NCBI GenBank assembly: GCA_020744225.1
Contig: JAGMWG010000016.1
Location: 930,001-994,000 of the forward strand
Direction of reading: 5' to 3'
Source: Paraphoma chrysanthemicola
Taxonomy: Eukaryota > Ascomycota > Dothideomycetes > Pleosporales > Phaeosphaeriaceae
DNA length: 64,000 nt
The stretch's first letter is position 1. Each line of letters begins with the position of its first letter. Both the position numbers and the translations under genes were made by a program. This document shows positions 44,665 through 54,882 of this stretch, piece by piece. The notes under the pieces are model-generated. The model searched no databases. It was not told the DNA's origin and saw only the letters and a list, made by a program, of their open reading frames with translations.

Positions 44665-45273
44665 AGTCCCAAGTCTTGCGACGGAAGACAGCTTATTGGT
44701 CTTTGATGGCGATGCTGCAGGTCCTTTTCAATACATATGCAACATCGGCATTCCTTAATCTTGAGGGGTGATGACACGCGTCGTGTGCTACCGCGGCCGA
44801 TACGACAATTACGCGATATTTCGACGTCTTCCCCACCATCACGAAGTGGAAAGACTCACTACTTCAGAGCCTCATCATCAACATTCTCGTCTGACAGGGG
44901 CGCCCTTCGACAACAACACAAGCGCTAGCCACGTCGCGATCCGCACGTGACCGAGCTGAATCCTTGCGCAAATCACTCACCGCCTGATGCGTCAGAAACA
45001 AGGCACTCACTGAGCTCAGGCCGTGAATCAAAACAATCACAAAGTCTGTCTTCCCGCTGACTCTTCTTCGAAACCCACGTCATGTGCAACGACCATTCAC
45101 TTTGATCAGCAAACTTTCCGCGTTCTTTAGCCTCAGGGTCTCCACGCAGCCGTTTCGCAGCCCCGCTCAGCCCTGCATAAGCTCTAGCTGCACAACATAT
45201 CCGCAATACCCGACTCCCTACGTCATCGCTACAAAGTTCGGCCAAATTATCAACAAATCTCATTCCGAGCGCG
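44665..45273. other. intergenic, 609 b
   Basis: No gene supported. Promoter of the following Cys-rich gene at the right end. Confidence 0.45.
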
Positions 45274-45996
45274 ATGTGTTTCCACAACTATACGCAACAC
45301 AACGGTTGCGGGCATTTAGGAGAGTCGCATACCCATCCCTGGACATTATGCGACGCCGCACTCCACCGACTCAACGGCCTGCGCGGTCCTAATTCTCCGC
45401 CTCTGGCGCCGCCAGTGCAGAGTTTCCAACCACCCAAACGCGCTTCGTCAACAAGACGCTTCTTCTCGCTAAGTCAGACGCTATCGCGCAGCAACACCAC
45501 TGCATCCACGTCTTCGCGGCGCACAACATCCGGACCGCCTGGGACACCGCGCGACTCTCTATCCAGCCACGGCTCCTGGACTCCTGCTGCGGCTGCGGCT
45601 GCACCCGCCACGGCACTCAACTACGACACTTTGCCCGACCACCAACTCCTTGCTGTGCGATGTACTAACCCAACCAGACGCACCCATGTGAGCCGCGAAA
45701 TGGACGTATGTAAAGTATGCAAACGTTGGGTCGATGACATGCGCTCTATGCTTGCTAGGTACGACAAGACGGGTAGTATTCGAGGTACCACAGCGTTTGA
45801 GAAGTTCTTGAAACCCGAGGGTGAAGGTGCAGGTTTGCGAGACGATGATCTGACGGTGCCGTTGGATGATAGTGTCAATGGTGTCAAGCTGGGTGCTAGA
45901 CAGGCTATTGTCATGGGCCTCGACGAGAGCGCGATGGGAGAAGGTGGATTGGAAGCGTTGGAGAGGGAGATGAATGCGCGCCGGGGGTTTTACTGA
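45274..45996 (+). CDS. Small Cys/His-rich N-terminus hypothetical protein (MC-x9-C family)
   Basis: This single exon encodes 240 residues from an ATG. The N-terminus MCFHNYTQHNGCGHLGESHT contains Cys2, Cys12 and Cys26 with several His, a likely zinc site. A second Cys pair sits in MDVCKVCKRWVDDM near residue 150. Between them lies a Ser/Thr/Pro-rich disordered region. No known catalytic domain and no signal peptide. The same M-C-x(8-9)-C-[GT]-[HD] opening is found in the next gene at 46422 and in the partial gene at 63619. Such short proteins are abundant in dothideomycete annotations as hypothetical proteins. Function is unknown. Confidence 0.7.
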   Translation: MCFHNYTQHNGCGHLGESHTHPWTLCDAALHRLNGLRGPNSPPLAPPVQSFQPPKRASSTRRFFSLSQTLSRSNTTASTSSRRTTSGPPGTPRDSLSSHGSWTPAAAAAAPATALNYDTLPDHQLLAVRCTNPTRRTHVSREMDVCKVCKRWVDDMRSMLARYDKTGSIRGTTAFEKFLKPEGEGAGLRDDDLTVPLDDSVNGVKLGARQAIVMGLDESAMGEGGLEALEREMNARRGFY

Positions 45997-46421
45997 TATT
46001 AGATATATGGAAGGTGCATGATTAGGGGCGATGTAGGATAGACTGTTGTTCTGTATGAATGAAGATAACCGTGTTAGACTCCATGGCCTGTTGACTTGTC
46101 ACTGATTTCCGGAACGGAGTGATTGTCCATAATGATGAAAAGAGTGAACTTGGGCCCTGGGAGAATCACGTTGCCCGCGTGCAATCATTGCAGCCAGTGA
46201 AGCTCACAGTAGCATCCCCTCTGCGTTCTTCTTCCGATCCTGTTCCCCGTATATCTTCAAGATCTTATCAGCCCTCACAACCAGAGCCTCAACCACAACT
46301 CGATCACATTTAGCCCACTCACATCTCGACCACACAATAGGAGGAAGCCCAAGATTCACCTAACAAGATTCGAAGGCGATCACGATCGAAATACACCCTT
46401 CTCTACCATCTCCACGTCAAA
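45997..46421. other. intergenic, 425 b
   Basis: Spacer between two co-directional Cys-rich genes. Nothing recognised. Confidence 0.45.
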
Positions 46422-46760
46422 ATGTGCACAGAACTCCACACCCGCTTCCGCCCCTGCACACACACTCGCCTCCTGCGCTGGGACTACTGCAGCGTCATCA
46501 TCCCATCCGACCGCCTACCCGCCACAGGGCGCGCATGTCGACGATACAAATTGAAGTACAAAGACGCCGCGGCTAGTCATGGGAGCGAAGGTACAGATGG
46601 TGGATGTTTTGAGTGCGCGAGAGTACGAGCTCTGGAAGGCTCTGGCGAGGACGAGAACGGAGGTCGAAGGCTCGATGTGGACATGAGGAGCAAGCTGTTC
46701 GTGGGAAGTTTGAAGAGGAAGGGAGTGTTGAGAGTGTTTGGACGTGGGTGGAGGTGGTAA
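46422..46760 (+). CDS. Small Cys-rich hypothetical protein (MC-x9-C family)
   Basis: This single exon encodes 112 residues. The opening MCTELHTRFRPCTHTRLLRW has Cys2 and Cys12 followed by T-H, with Cys23 downstream, and GGCFECARVR supplies a C-x2-C pair near residue 63. The layout parallels the larger neighbour 425 bases upstream, suggesting an old tandem relationship or a shared zinc-binding module. The C-terminus is basic. No signal peptide. Function is unknown. The imperfect minisatellite just past the stop codon is not part of the protein. Confidence 0.6.
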   Translation: MCTELHTRFRPCTHTRLLRWDYCSVIIPSDRLPATGRACRRYKLKYKDAAASHGSEGTDGGCFECARVRALEGSGEDENGGRRLDVDMRSKLFVGSLKRKGVLRVFGRGWRW

Positions 46761-46770
46761 GGGGATAAGG

Positions 46771-46930
46771 GTGTGAAGGTAGACAGGGATGTGTATGTCA
46801 TGGTAACGGCGAAAAGATAGATAGTGGTGTGAGGATAGACAGGATGGTGTATGTAATGGTGGTGGCGGCCTGATAGTGATGTGAAGGTAGACAGGCTGAT
46901 GAATGCCACGGTGATAGCGATGGTCCAGAT
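46771..46930. repeat. Imperfect minisatellite, three units of 52-56 b
   Basis: GTGAAGGTAGACAGG-like cores start at 46773, 46829 (GTGAGGATAGACAGG) and 46881, each followed by a diverged TGTGTATGTCATGG-type segment. Only three copies are seen. Confidence 0.65.
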
Positions 46931-47095
46931 GAACACGCAAGCGTCCTGAAGAGCAATTCTGGCAACGAGACGACGCAAGCGTACTGCACAACCCAGTATA
47001 GTAGAATTACTCCATAGCGAATACTGTACACCTACAGTACACTATCACAATATTTGAAAAACCACGAAAAATGCCGCGAAGCCATTCCCGCACCA

Positions 47096-49451
47096 CTAAA
47101 CCCTGGTTTCAAACCGCTCCCTCAGTTTCTCGTACTTGCGGATATCGCCGACCGAGGGATTGATGGTCTCCGCGGCTTTGGCAAAGTCGATCGCTTCGAC
47201 CGCATCTGAGCCACGCCGCACTGCGTTCTGCCCCGCTCTGCGCAGCAAGGCCTCGAGATCTGCTCCCGAGAAGTTCTCACAGCTGTCTCGTGCGCCGAAA
47301 TCAGCTAGATCGGGGTTAATCACGCCTCGCTGGCGCAGCAATGCGCGCAGGATGTCGACGCGCTCTGCTGGCTTCGGAAGCGGGATGTAGAGCGAGGTTT
47401 CGAGACGGCCGGGACGTAGCATGGCTTCGTCGATCATTTCTGGGCGGTTGGTGGCTGCGATCAGATAGATGCCTTCGCGCATTGATAGGCCATCGAGCTC
47501 TGTGAGGAGGGTATTGACGACGCGGGCTGAGGCTTCGTGCAGTTCGGTACTGCGTTTGGGGGCGAGGGCGTCGAACTCGTCGAAGAACACAACGCAGGGG
47601 ATCGAAGACCGGGCGCGCTGGAAGACTTGGCGGATGGCGCGTTCGGACTCGCCCACGTACTGTAGTAGAGGTTAGCTTTTAGGAACAAGTCAATACGAAA
47701 GCGCGTGTAGCTTCGCACACTTTTGTGAGCGAAGGTGCTAGGCACAAAGATGTTTGAAGACAGACACGCCGTGATGTAGCCAAACTCACCTTGTTCAACA
47801 ACTCAGGCCCCTTCACACTGATGAAGTTCGCTTTCGACTCTGCCGCTACTGCCTTTGCCAAAAGCGTCTTGCCGCAACCCGGTGGGCCCCAGAGAAGAAC
47901 GCCAGTAGCAGCAGTGATGCCGACCTTCTTGAATCGCTCGGGATTCTTGATCGGCTCAATAATCGCCATCTCAAGTTCCTCACGCACGCCTTCGAGCGCG
48001 CCAACGTCTCTCCACGTCGTGTCTGGGACCGTCGCGAAGCCCTCTCTCTTCGAGGACGGAATAATTGTCGGGAGTACCGCGTCGAATGCCTCCATCGCGA
48101 TAACCGTGCCTTCGAATCCTGGGGGTCGGGGCACTGTCTTGTCTCGAACGCGATTGATGAGTCGTTTAGTTGATCGGACCGCAATCGACTTGCCATCCAA
48201 CTCCATTTCTGCATTGATCTGGGCAGCTTGTGCTTCGAGGGCCTTGCGGAACTGGTCCATGGACCATGTTCCGGCTTTGCTCACAAGATCTTTGAGGTCG
48301 GCGCCAACAAAGCCTGCAGTCTTCTTGGCCAGCGACAGAAAGTCGATGTCCGGAGCAAGGCTCGTCTTTCGAGTAAGTGCTCGTAGAATCATGTCTCGCA
48401 TAGGCTCATTTGGTACGCCCATATTGATCTCGGTGTCAAAGCGCCCTCCTCGTCGTAGCGCTGGATCAATGCTGTCAGGGCGGTTCGTCGCCGCTAGGAC
48501 AATTACCGGCTTGCCGTCGTTGTCCTCCATTGCAAGACTATCCATCGAAAGTAGCATCTGTGCGACAATACGTTTCTCCATTTGGCTCTGTGCGCTGTCT
48601 CTTTTTGGCGCGATAACGTCGATTTCATCGATGAAGATAAGACACGGTGCTACTTCTCTGGCTTTCTCGAAGTGCTCTCGAATCTGCTTTTCTGACTCTC
48701 CAGACATCCCGGAAACGACCGAGGGCCCACGGATCTCGATGAATGGGACTTCCAATGCCGCAGCGAAGGCTCGGCTGATCATGGTCTTGCCGCACCCTGG
48801 AGGTCCGTGGAGCAAGATACCGCGTGGTATGGGGATCTGTCGATCCGCATATTCTTCTGGGTAAAGGAGAGGAAGGACCAAATGCTCTTTGAGTTGCACG
48901 ATAACATGATCCACGCCTCCAAGATCGTCCAGGTCGATTCCTGTTGGTGGCGTGATGTCGATATTTGTTTCTGATGCCGTGGTCGACTTCTTCTGTCTCT
49001 TGCTCTCCCGCTCGCCATTTGCTTTGGCAGCATCTCGCTTCTTGCGCTTCTCGCTCTTCTCGCCATTCGCTGCTGGAGTAGCAGTCCCTGATGAGGCCCA
49101 CTGATTAACAATCTGCTTGTTCATCCAGTCTGCAGACCTGTCTTTCTCACCCTTGCCCTTGGCATCGACTCCATCGTTTGCACCAAAATCGCCTTCAAGC
49201 TCGGCCATTTCGTCGGAGTCGTCTCCTTCCTCGTCCTCGCGAATGACATCAATAACTCGCTCAATGGAATCCTCGAGCTGCTTCTTTGGGCGTCTCTTCA
49301 AGCTGGAATTTGAACGTTGAATGGAGTCGTAGATCGTTGATATACGCAGCTTCAGGGGTGACTCATTCTTTTCATCGATGTATTTCCGCACAATCTGGTA
49401 GATGTCGCGGTCTAGGCCGGCTTGCAGAGATGGGCGGGCGCGGCCAACCAT
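47096..49451 (-). CDS. RIX7: Ribosome biogenesis AAA ATPase Rix7 (NVL orthologue)
   Basis: Minus-strand exons are 47790-49451 and 47096-47659, separated by a 130-base intron, giving 741 residues. Rix7 is a double-ring AAA ATPase that strips factors from nucleolar pre-60S particles. The N-terminal domain (about 1-200) is charged and carries Lys-rich nuclear signals (KRKKRD, KRQKK). D1 has GPPGCGKT, LIFIDEIDVIAPKRDS and ATNRPDSIDPALRRGGRFD. D2 has GPPGCGKT, VVFFDEFDALAPKR, NTLLTELDGL and ATNRPEMIDEAMLRPGRLE. The exon join falls inside the D2 pore loop (GPELLNK-YVGESE), restoring the family sequence. I start at 49451 (MVGRARPS). It is divergent from VPS20. Confidence 0.94.
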
Positions 49452-49781
49452 GGTAACTATGCGAGTCGATGATCCGATGAGGCGATGAATCAATGAGAGT
49501 GTAATGCACTGATGCTCTTCGATTGCGTGACTAGGATGTTCCGAGTAGGAAATCTGGTAGAACCCATGCAGCTGGGGAATATTGGGTGTTGGTGCCAGAT
49601 GCAGTTGCGTCCACAAAAAAGTTGCGCGCGACGCTTATCGATAAGCATTTGCGCTTGCTAGCGTCGGCCGTCTCTCGGGCCTACCCGCGCATACGTCAAT
49701 CAAGGCGCGGCAGGCGCGATTCACTAACCTTGGAAGTCTTATGCGCATCAGTGAAGCAGAGCTCATGGAGGTTGCAACACC
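49452..49781. promoter_or_regulatory. divergent promoter RIX7 / VPS20
   Basis: These 330 bases lie between two divergent start codons. No clear element was recognised. Confidence 0.45.
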
Positions 49782-50528
49782 ATGGGGAACTCTAGCAGCT
49801 CGAACAAGATCTCTGCACAGGACAAGTATGCGACACCAAAACTATATTCTGTTCATAAGTTGACCACTCAGGGCGATCCTGGATATGAAGAACCAGCGCG
49901 ATAAGCTCCGACAGTACCAGAAGCGCATCACCGTCCTGACCGACCGCGAGAAGGAGATCGCGAAGGAATGCCTGGCGAAAGGGCAGACTGATAAGGCGAA
50001 GCTGGCGCTGCGGCGGAAGAAGTACCAAGAGTCGCTGCTATCGAAGACCGACGCACAGCTGGCGCAACTCGAGCAGCTGACGAGCGATGTCGAATTTGCG
50101 CTCGTGCAGAAGGACGTCTTATACGGGCTGCAGCAAGGCACTGCTGTGCTCAAGGAGATTCACAAGGAGATGGGTGGCATAGAGAACGTGGAGAAGCTGC
50201 TGGCAGACAACGAAGAAGCACGAGCGTATCAAGAGGTGCACCCCACCAACCCACGCCGTCGCACGCACAGGACACTGACTTGTGAACGTAGGAAATCTCG
50301 GAACTACTTGCGAACAAGATGTCCAACCAAGACGAAGACGAAGTGGAGGACGAGCTCGAAGCCCTCGAAGCCGAAGTCAATGGTGTCACCGATACCGAAT
50401 TCCCCATTGCGCCCATCACACAACCACAGTTCACGCCGCAAGAAAAGGCGCAATTGGCCAAGGACAGGGCAGCAAGGAGAGCAAGAGAGCGGGCTGCTGA
50501 ACAAGCGTCGCAGCCTATGCTGGCGTGA
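49782..50528 (+). CDS. VPS20: ESCRT-III subunit Vps20 (CHMP6)
   Basis: Exons are 49782-49825, 49872-50235 and 50292-50528, giving 214 residues. Vps20 links ESCRT-II to Snf7 and nucleates ESCRT-III on endosomes for multivesicular body sorting. The start MGNSSSSNK provides the N-myristoylation glycine expected of Vps20. Splicing gives AQDKAILDMKNQRDKLRQYQ, then KECLAKGQTDKAKLALRRKK and LLSKTDAQLAQLEQLTSDVE, the Snf7-domain helices. The acidic tail (QDEDEVEDELEALEAEVNG) carries the MIM-like end. Both introns (46 and 56 bases) keep frame and were chosen for that reason. Confidence 0.93.
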
Positions 50529-50953
50529 GCAACAGAGCATATATTGGCATGTAGACTGCATTAGAGCGAGGCGTTGGGGTGTTTGTTTGATGTTGAAGTA
50601 CATATCACCGAACATAGTATGATTTCTCAGAGTTGCAGCGAGGAGTGGTCATATTTCCAGGATGACGACTTGTGTTGATGCGCTGGGTGACCACGTGCCC
50701 GGGTTCAGGCTGTGATACTTGTTGCGCTGTTTGCTGCGGTGGCGTAACGGTCTCACTTCTATCGTCGATCATTACAGCTCGCACGTCATATCTTTCTCCT
50801 CCTTCAAAGGCTCCCTTCGCTCACCCCTCTAACAACCCATCACCGCGATCGTACCTGCGTGCCTGCCTATCGCCCCTGCAGATCTCCCCTAAGCTCAAAG
50901 CTACCCCGCCCCCACCAACCACACCACTCCCCGTCCAACGCGCGACCCAAACA
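50529..50953. other. intergenic, 425 b
   Basis: Promoter and leader of the PITH gene. An upstream in-frame extension exists but has no family similarity, so it is treated as non-coding. Confidence 0.45.
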
Positions 50954-51625
50954 ATGTCCCATAACCACTCCCACGGCAGCCACTGCCACGACGAAGAGCA
51001 CGCCGAAGGCCACGACCACGTACACGACCACACCGACGACATCACGCCCGCGCTGCAAAACATTCTGTACAGCCAAATCGACTTCAGCAAACTCGTCACC
51101 CTCAACGAAGATGCATCCAACAGCGGCCGCGCCATCTGCCAAAAGACATGGGCCCAGCGCCTCGACCCGGATCCTGAGCTGAAAAGCAGCGCCGATGAGC
51201 AACTTCTCATGATAGTTCCGTTCACCGGACAAGTCAGGCTGCATAGCATTCTGATCCGTACGAGCGATTCCGAGCATGCGCCCAAGACACTGAAAGTGTT
51301 TGTGAATGAGGACAGTATGGATTTTGACACGGCGTCTGACAAGGAGGCGACGCAAACGCTAGAAATCAGTCGGAGCAACGAAGTCCAAGAGATTCCTGTC
51401 AAGCGCGCGTATTTCAACACGACGAGGAGTCTGGCGCTGTTTTTCGAGGATAATTGGAGCGGCGGGGATGAAGATGAGACGGTGTTTAGTTATCTTGCGT
51501 TCAAGGGGGATTTTATGAAGTTGAATAAGGAGCCGGTGAGTGTGTTGTACGAGGCGGCGGCGAATCCGAGTGATCATAAGGTGTTGCAGGGGATTGGGGA
51601 GGGGGTGGGGAGGAGTATACAGTGA
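50954..51625 (+). CDS. PITH-domain protein
   Basis: This single exon encodes 223 residues, starting at MSHNHSHGSHCHDEEH, a His-rich opener shared by eukaryotic PITH proteins such as PITHD1. The PITH domain (about 45-200) shows QIDFSKLVTLNED, RLDPDPELKSSADEQLLMIV, PFTGQVRLHSILIRTSDSE, APKTLKVFVNEDSMDF and YLAFKGDF. The domain, also found C-terminal to thioredoxin-like proteins, binds the proteasome in those proteins. The role of stand-alone members is less clear. It is cytosolic or nuclear, with no targeting signal. The His-rich N-terminus may bind metal. Confidence 0.93.
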   Translation: MSHNHSHGSHCHDEEHAEGHDHVHDHTDDITPALQNILYSQIDFSKLVTLNEDASNSGRAICQKTWAQRLDPDPELKSSADEQLLMIVPFTGQVRLHSILIRTSDSEHAPKTLKVFVNEDSMDFDTASDKEATQTLEISRSNEVQEIPVKRAYFNTTRSLALFFEDNWSGGDEDETVFSYLAFKGDFMKLNKEPVSVLYEAAANPSDHKVLQGIGEGVGRSIQ

Positions 51626-52035
51626 GGCTGCTAGGATGAAACGGCGAGGTACGTGGAGGAAGAAAAAAAGATTGATGTGCATGGACGGGAGTCATCATTT
51701 GGTGTAGCCGTATTGCGCTATGGTATCTGTCGCTTTCGAGCAATTCAATATGGGTATATGCAGACAGTCGCAGTCTGATGTGTCAGCAAAGCGTGCTTTG
51801 AGCATAGATTTGAACAACATACTCTGTCCATTCTCTGCCCTTTCTTGGGTATCTTGTATCCTCCACTTTGTCGTATTCAACAACGTGCTGTGCTTTGCGT
51901 TGCCGCATGTCCGCTTCCTGCACTTATACCTCTGCCATGTCGTCCACGCTAGCAGTCGCCAATCATTTCGCGCACTACATCTTCCCATCGCATCTTAACA
52001 GTTTAATTCCCATGTCGTCCTCCCCACGTCCACTT
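51626..52035. other. intergenic, 410 b
   Basis: Convergent gap between the PITH and LSM8 genes. No supported gene. Confidence 0.45.
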
Positions 52036-52386
52036 TCAAGTATGTCTCGTCCCGCCCAAAACCTCCCCATGCACTTTACTCCAATCAATACTCTTATCCA
52101 ACTCCTCGTCCAGCTTGCCCACCACCGCCACGCTATCGCCTCGTATTATGTACAGCCCCAGCGGCACTTCTTCGCTGGGGACTTCTTCTTCCCGTGGTCG
52201 GATGATGCGCTCAATCGCGTCTTGGAGAACGAGGTTCATGCTGCCGTCGCACGAGAAGAGGGTTCCGATCATGGTGCGTCCGTCAAGTGTCAGGACGGTG
52301 ACGCGTTCTAGGGCCGGTTAGTACGTGACAAGGAGGGAGGATGAGGTGAGAGGTGACGGACTATTTAAGTAGGCGTTGAGCGCCAT
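52036..52386 (-). CDS. LSM8: U6 snRNA-associated Sm-like protein LSm8
   Basis: Minus-strand exons are 52362-52386 (25 bases, MALNAYLN) and 52036-52307, giving 98 residues. The 54-base intron starts GTCCGT and has ACTAACC before CCCTAG. LSm8 is the nuclear-specific member of the LSm2-8 ring that binds the U6 snRNA 3' end. The Sm1 motif reads RVTVLTLDGRTMIGTLFSCD, then GSMNLVLQDAIERII. Sm2 is PLGLYIIRGDSVAVVGKLDE. The family-specific tail DKSIDWSKVHGE is characteristic of LSm8. The start was set by the typical short N-terminus; the weak GTCCGT donor is the only soft point. Confidence 0.9.
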
Positions 52387-53256
52387 GGCTGTGGTGTTGT
52401 GGTTGGAGTATGTATGCGGGAGGGCAGCGCGGTTGGGAGGGCGCCCTGTCTTGGGATGCGATTGTGTTCAGACTGAAAGACCGATTCGGATATGTCGGAA
52501 AATATGGGCTGTCTTGTTTCTAGATGTGGTTTCCTTGCTTGAGTGCTGCTTGCAGAGCTCGCGATGCTTTGCGGTGGAGCTTCAATTGCTGTGGTCTGTG
52601 CGGCCAATCAGCGTGGACTGACGCCGCGCGAGCTTGGGCGCGATTTCATTCACCATGGACATCACTTGGTCCTTCATCAATCATTCGCAGTATCTGGATA
52701 GTCTCTATCTTATCACACAGCGTGCTCCAGTCAGCGCATTCAGAATGAAGCTCTTTAACATATCCAAAATGTAGAAACGAGCCCCGTTTGAGCTTCTGCC
52801 TTGTTGCTCCGTTGTGGTGGCCACTGATTGGAAGCTCATACTTCTTCCAGCTCACTTTCAATTCATTTCGATCGCAGTAAATCAAGTTCTTTTCTGTTCA
52901 TGCATCTTTCTCTAGCCGTATTCTGACCGCGCACTTCTTCCATCGGCTGCTCTTCATCTACCCCACAAAGCACAGCCACGATGCGTCTCGTGTTCCTGCG
53001 GAGTCGAAGCAGCCACAATGCGGGATATTCAGCTTCATCCCACACGTGTGCAGCACAGCACTTCTTACTGGTGCAACTATCTTCGTTGCCCTGATGTCTG
53101 TCGCCAAGCTGCATGGGCCAAACATCGTCGTGGAGGCTGTCCTGATACTCAGCCTGATGCGTCGAGCACCCTCATCGTATTTGACAATCTACAAGAGATG
53201 GTCGAGCTGGCGAAAAACTTCTCAGTGCGGTCCTGTAAGCTACTGAGCGACTTGCG
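52387..53256. other. intergenic, 870 b
   Basis: Left end is the LSM8 promoter, right end the promoter of the membrane protein gene. Short frames only. Confidence 0.45.
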
Positions 53257-54882
53257 ATGCCTTCCATCTTTCCATTAGCACGCGTGAACTTCACTCTGCT
53301 ATCTTGCCTTCTAGCAACAGCAGCCGGCGAGGCCTACAACCGCGAACGATGCTATCGCAAGGTTCAGTCAATGCTCGCAGAGGGTACTCTCGCCAGCAAC
53401 GATACATGCTTCTACCGCGACGATCACGGGACTATCTGGTCAACGCCAGAGAGTCCGGTCTTGACCCTCAACAGCTGCAATGAAATGTGCGGAGCAGACT
53501 TTGGATGGTATGTCGATATCGGTCCTCGGCTCAGTACGTGGTTGATACCCGTCTTCCTGCTTTTAAGCAACATGGAAGTCTCACCGCTGGACAAGCGCCG
53601 CTACCTAATGATCCTTCACCTGCTCGGTGACCCCATTGATTCGCTATGGTCTCTGCTCTCAAAGCTGGAAGCATGGTCTCGCTGCTATCGACTCGCGGCT
53701 GGGATGTACGATGCGACGGAACGAACCAAGATCCGTAACACGGCAACAGTGCTTGGCGGCTTTGAGGATTTGGTCGGCTTTCGAGACAACCCAGTTGAAG
53801 TGTATACGAAGATTCTATCAAGTGCGACCGTCAAAGGAAATAAGCTCGATATACTCATCTCGCGAACCGCACAACAGCTGGCCGACAGTAGAACGGACGA
53901 ACGCCTTCGCACACTACTCGCTACCACTTTGTATGTCTATCAGATCGTTTCAGCATTTGTCGCGACAGTGGGTGGCGGTTACACGTCTCCTCCTGGAGGT
54001 CGCATCGGGATCACAATGTTTATGACCTGGGTGATCCCCTCTATCCTCTTGAGCAACGCCATAGGCGGCTTCACCTCGCGGAGGACATGTTACACCATCC
54101 TCGAATCGTTCGTCCAGGATGCCACAACTCAGGACACAATAAGCCAGGAGGTAATAAGCCAAGAAGCAATAAGCCAGGACGTTACAGGACAGGACACCAT
54201 AAGCCAACGCGACGGATGGCAGGTTCTGCAGTACGCAGCTCCAAACTTAAACCACTACCACTCCGTCCACGAGTACTTCGACAATCTCGCCTGGTCGGGA
54301 GCAGTGTACTCATACCGACCCAAGAAAGTTCTAGTCTTTGCATCTGGTCCACGCGACAAAAGTCCAACATTCTTGCTCTGCCTTGCTGCAGCGCCCATCA
54401 TCACCTCATCATTCATCGCAACAATGATTCTATGGAACACGCCGCCCATCGGTATCAATTGTCGTAACATCCTCGTCTTCGTCATGACAAGTCTCGTCTT
54501 CCTTAGTGCGCTTTTTACCCAAATCTCTTCATCATTCTTCAACGGCTCGCGCCATTGGCACATCGTCCTTGTCAAAGACGCACTGATCGCAATACCTTCT
54601 GTAGTCCTCATCTTCCTTGCTTGTGCTGGCCGTTTCAACTCTTGCTGGTGTTGGTCGGGTGTATATTCGCTAGGAGCTGAAGCGCGTGTGCCGCTCAATG
54701 CTTTCCCATATTTCGTCATATATAACAGAACGACATATCCGGCTTTAGTAGCTGTATGCCTGACGCTGCAGTGCGCAGCTTTCATAGGTATGATGTGGGT
54801 TGGTTGGCGAGGCTGGAACATGATGCGGTGGAGTGAGGAGGAGAAGAAGGTGGAGTGGAGGGAAAGGCGGAGGTTATCTTAG
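53257..54882 (+). CDS. Polytopic membrane protein, unknown function
   Basis: This single exon encodes 541 residues. A cleavable-looking signal (ARVNFTLLSCLLATAAGEA) is followed by a luminal or extracellular Cys-containing segment (CYRKVQSML, NDTCFYRDD, NSCNEMCGADFGW). Hydrophobic segments then occur near LSTWLIPVFLLLSNM, TLYVYQIVSAFVATVG, FMTWVIPSILLSNAIGG, FLLCLAAAPIITSSFIATMI, ILVFVMTSLVFLSALF, ALIAIPSVVLIFLACAG and ALVAVCLTLQCAAFIGMMWV, about seven spans. A Gln-rich five-residue tandem repeat interrupts the loop after the third span. The C-terminus is charged. Similar large membrane proteins occur as hypothetical proteins in dothideomycetes. No transporter or receptor motif is visible. Confidence 0.75.
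   Translation: MPSIFPLARVNFTLLSCLLATAAGEAYNRERCYRKVQSMLAEGTLASNDTCFYRDDHGTIWSTPESPVLTLNSCNEMCGADFGWYVDIGPRLSTWLIPVFLLLSNMEVSPLDKRRYLMILHLLGDPIDSLWSLLSKLEAWSRCYRLAAGMYDATERTKIRNTATVLGGFEDLVGFRDNPVEVYTKILSSATVKGNKLDILISRTAQQLADSRTDERLRTLLATTLYVYQIVSAFVATVGGGYTSPPGGRIGITMFMTWVIPSILLSNAIGGFTSRRTCYTILESFVQDATTQDTISQEVISQEAISQDVTGQDTISQRDGWQVLQYAAPNLNHYHSVHEYFDNLAWSGAVYSYRPKKVLVFASGPRDKSPTFLLCLAAAPIITSSFIATMILWNTPPIGINCRNILVFVMTSLVFLSALFTQISSSFFNGSRHWHIVLVKDALIAIPSVVLIFLACAGRFNSCWCWSGVYSLGAEARVPLNAFPYFVIYNRTTYPALVAVCLTLQCAAFIGMMWVGWRGWNMMRWSEEEKKVEWRERRRLS
54130..54204 (+). repeat. In-frame 15-base tandem repeat (5 units)
   Basis: Five consecutive 15-base units encode QDTIS, QEVIS, QEAIS, QDVTG and QDTIS inside a hydrophilic loop of the membrane protein. 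Copy number can change without breaking frame. Confidence 0.85.

Noticed and set aside
47791..48864. 357-codon plus-strand frame
   Set aside because: It is antisense to RIX7, a shadow of biased codons.
49452..49616. N-terminal extension of Rix7
   Set aside because: MVGRARPS at 49451 is the expected start. The extra 55 residues are unlike any family member and occupy the shared promoter.
50672..50953. N-terminal extension of the PITH protein
   Set aside because: The extension has no family similarity. The internal ATG at 50954 gives the conserved His-rich N-terminus.
51695..51988. Short overlapping frames on both strands between the PITH and LSM8 genes
   Set aside because: Both are under 100 codons, without a family match, and lie in a convergent 3' gap.
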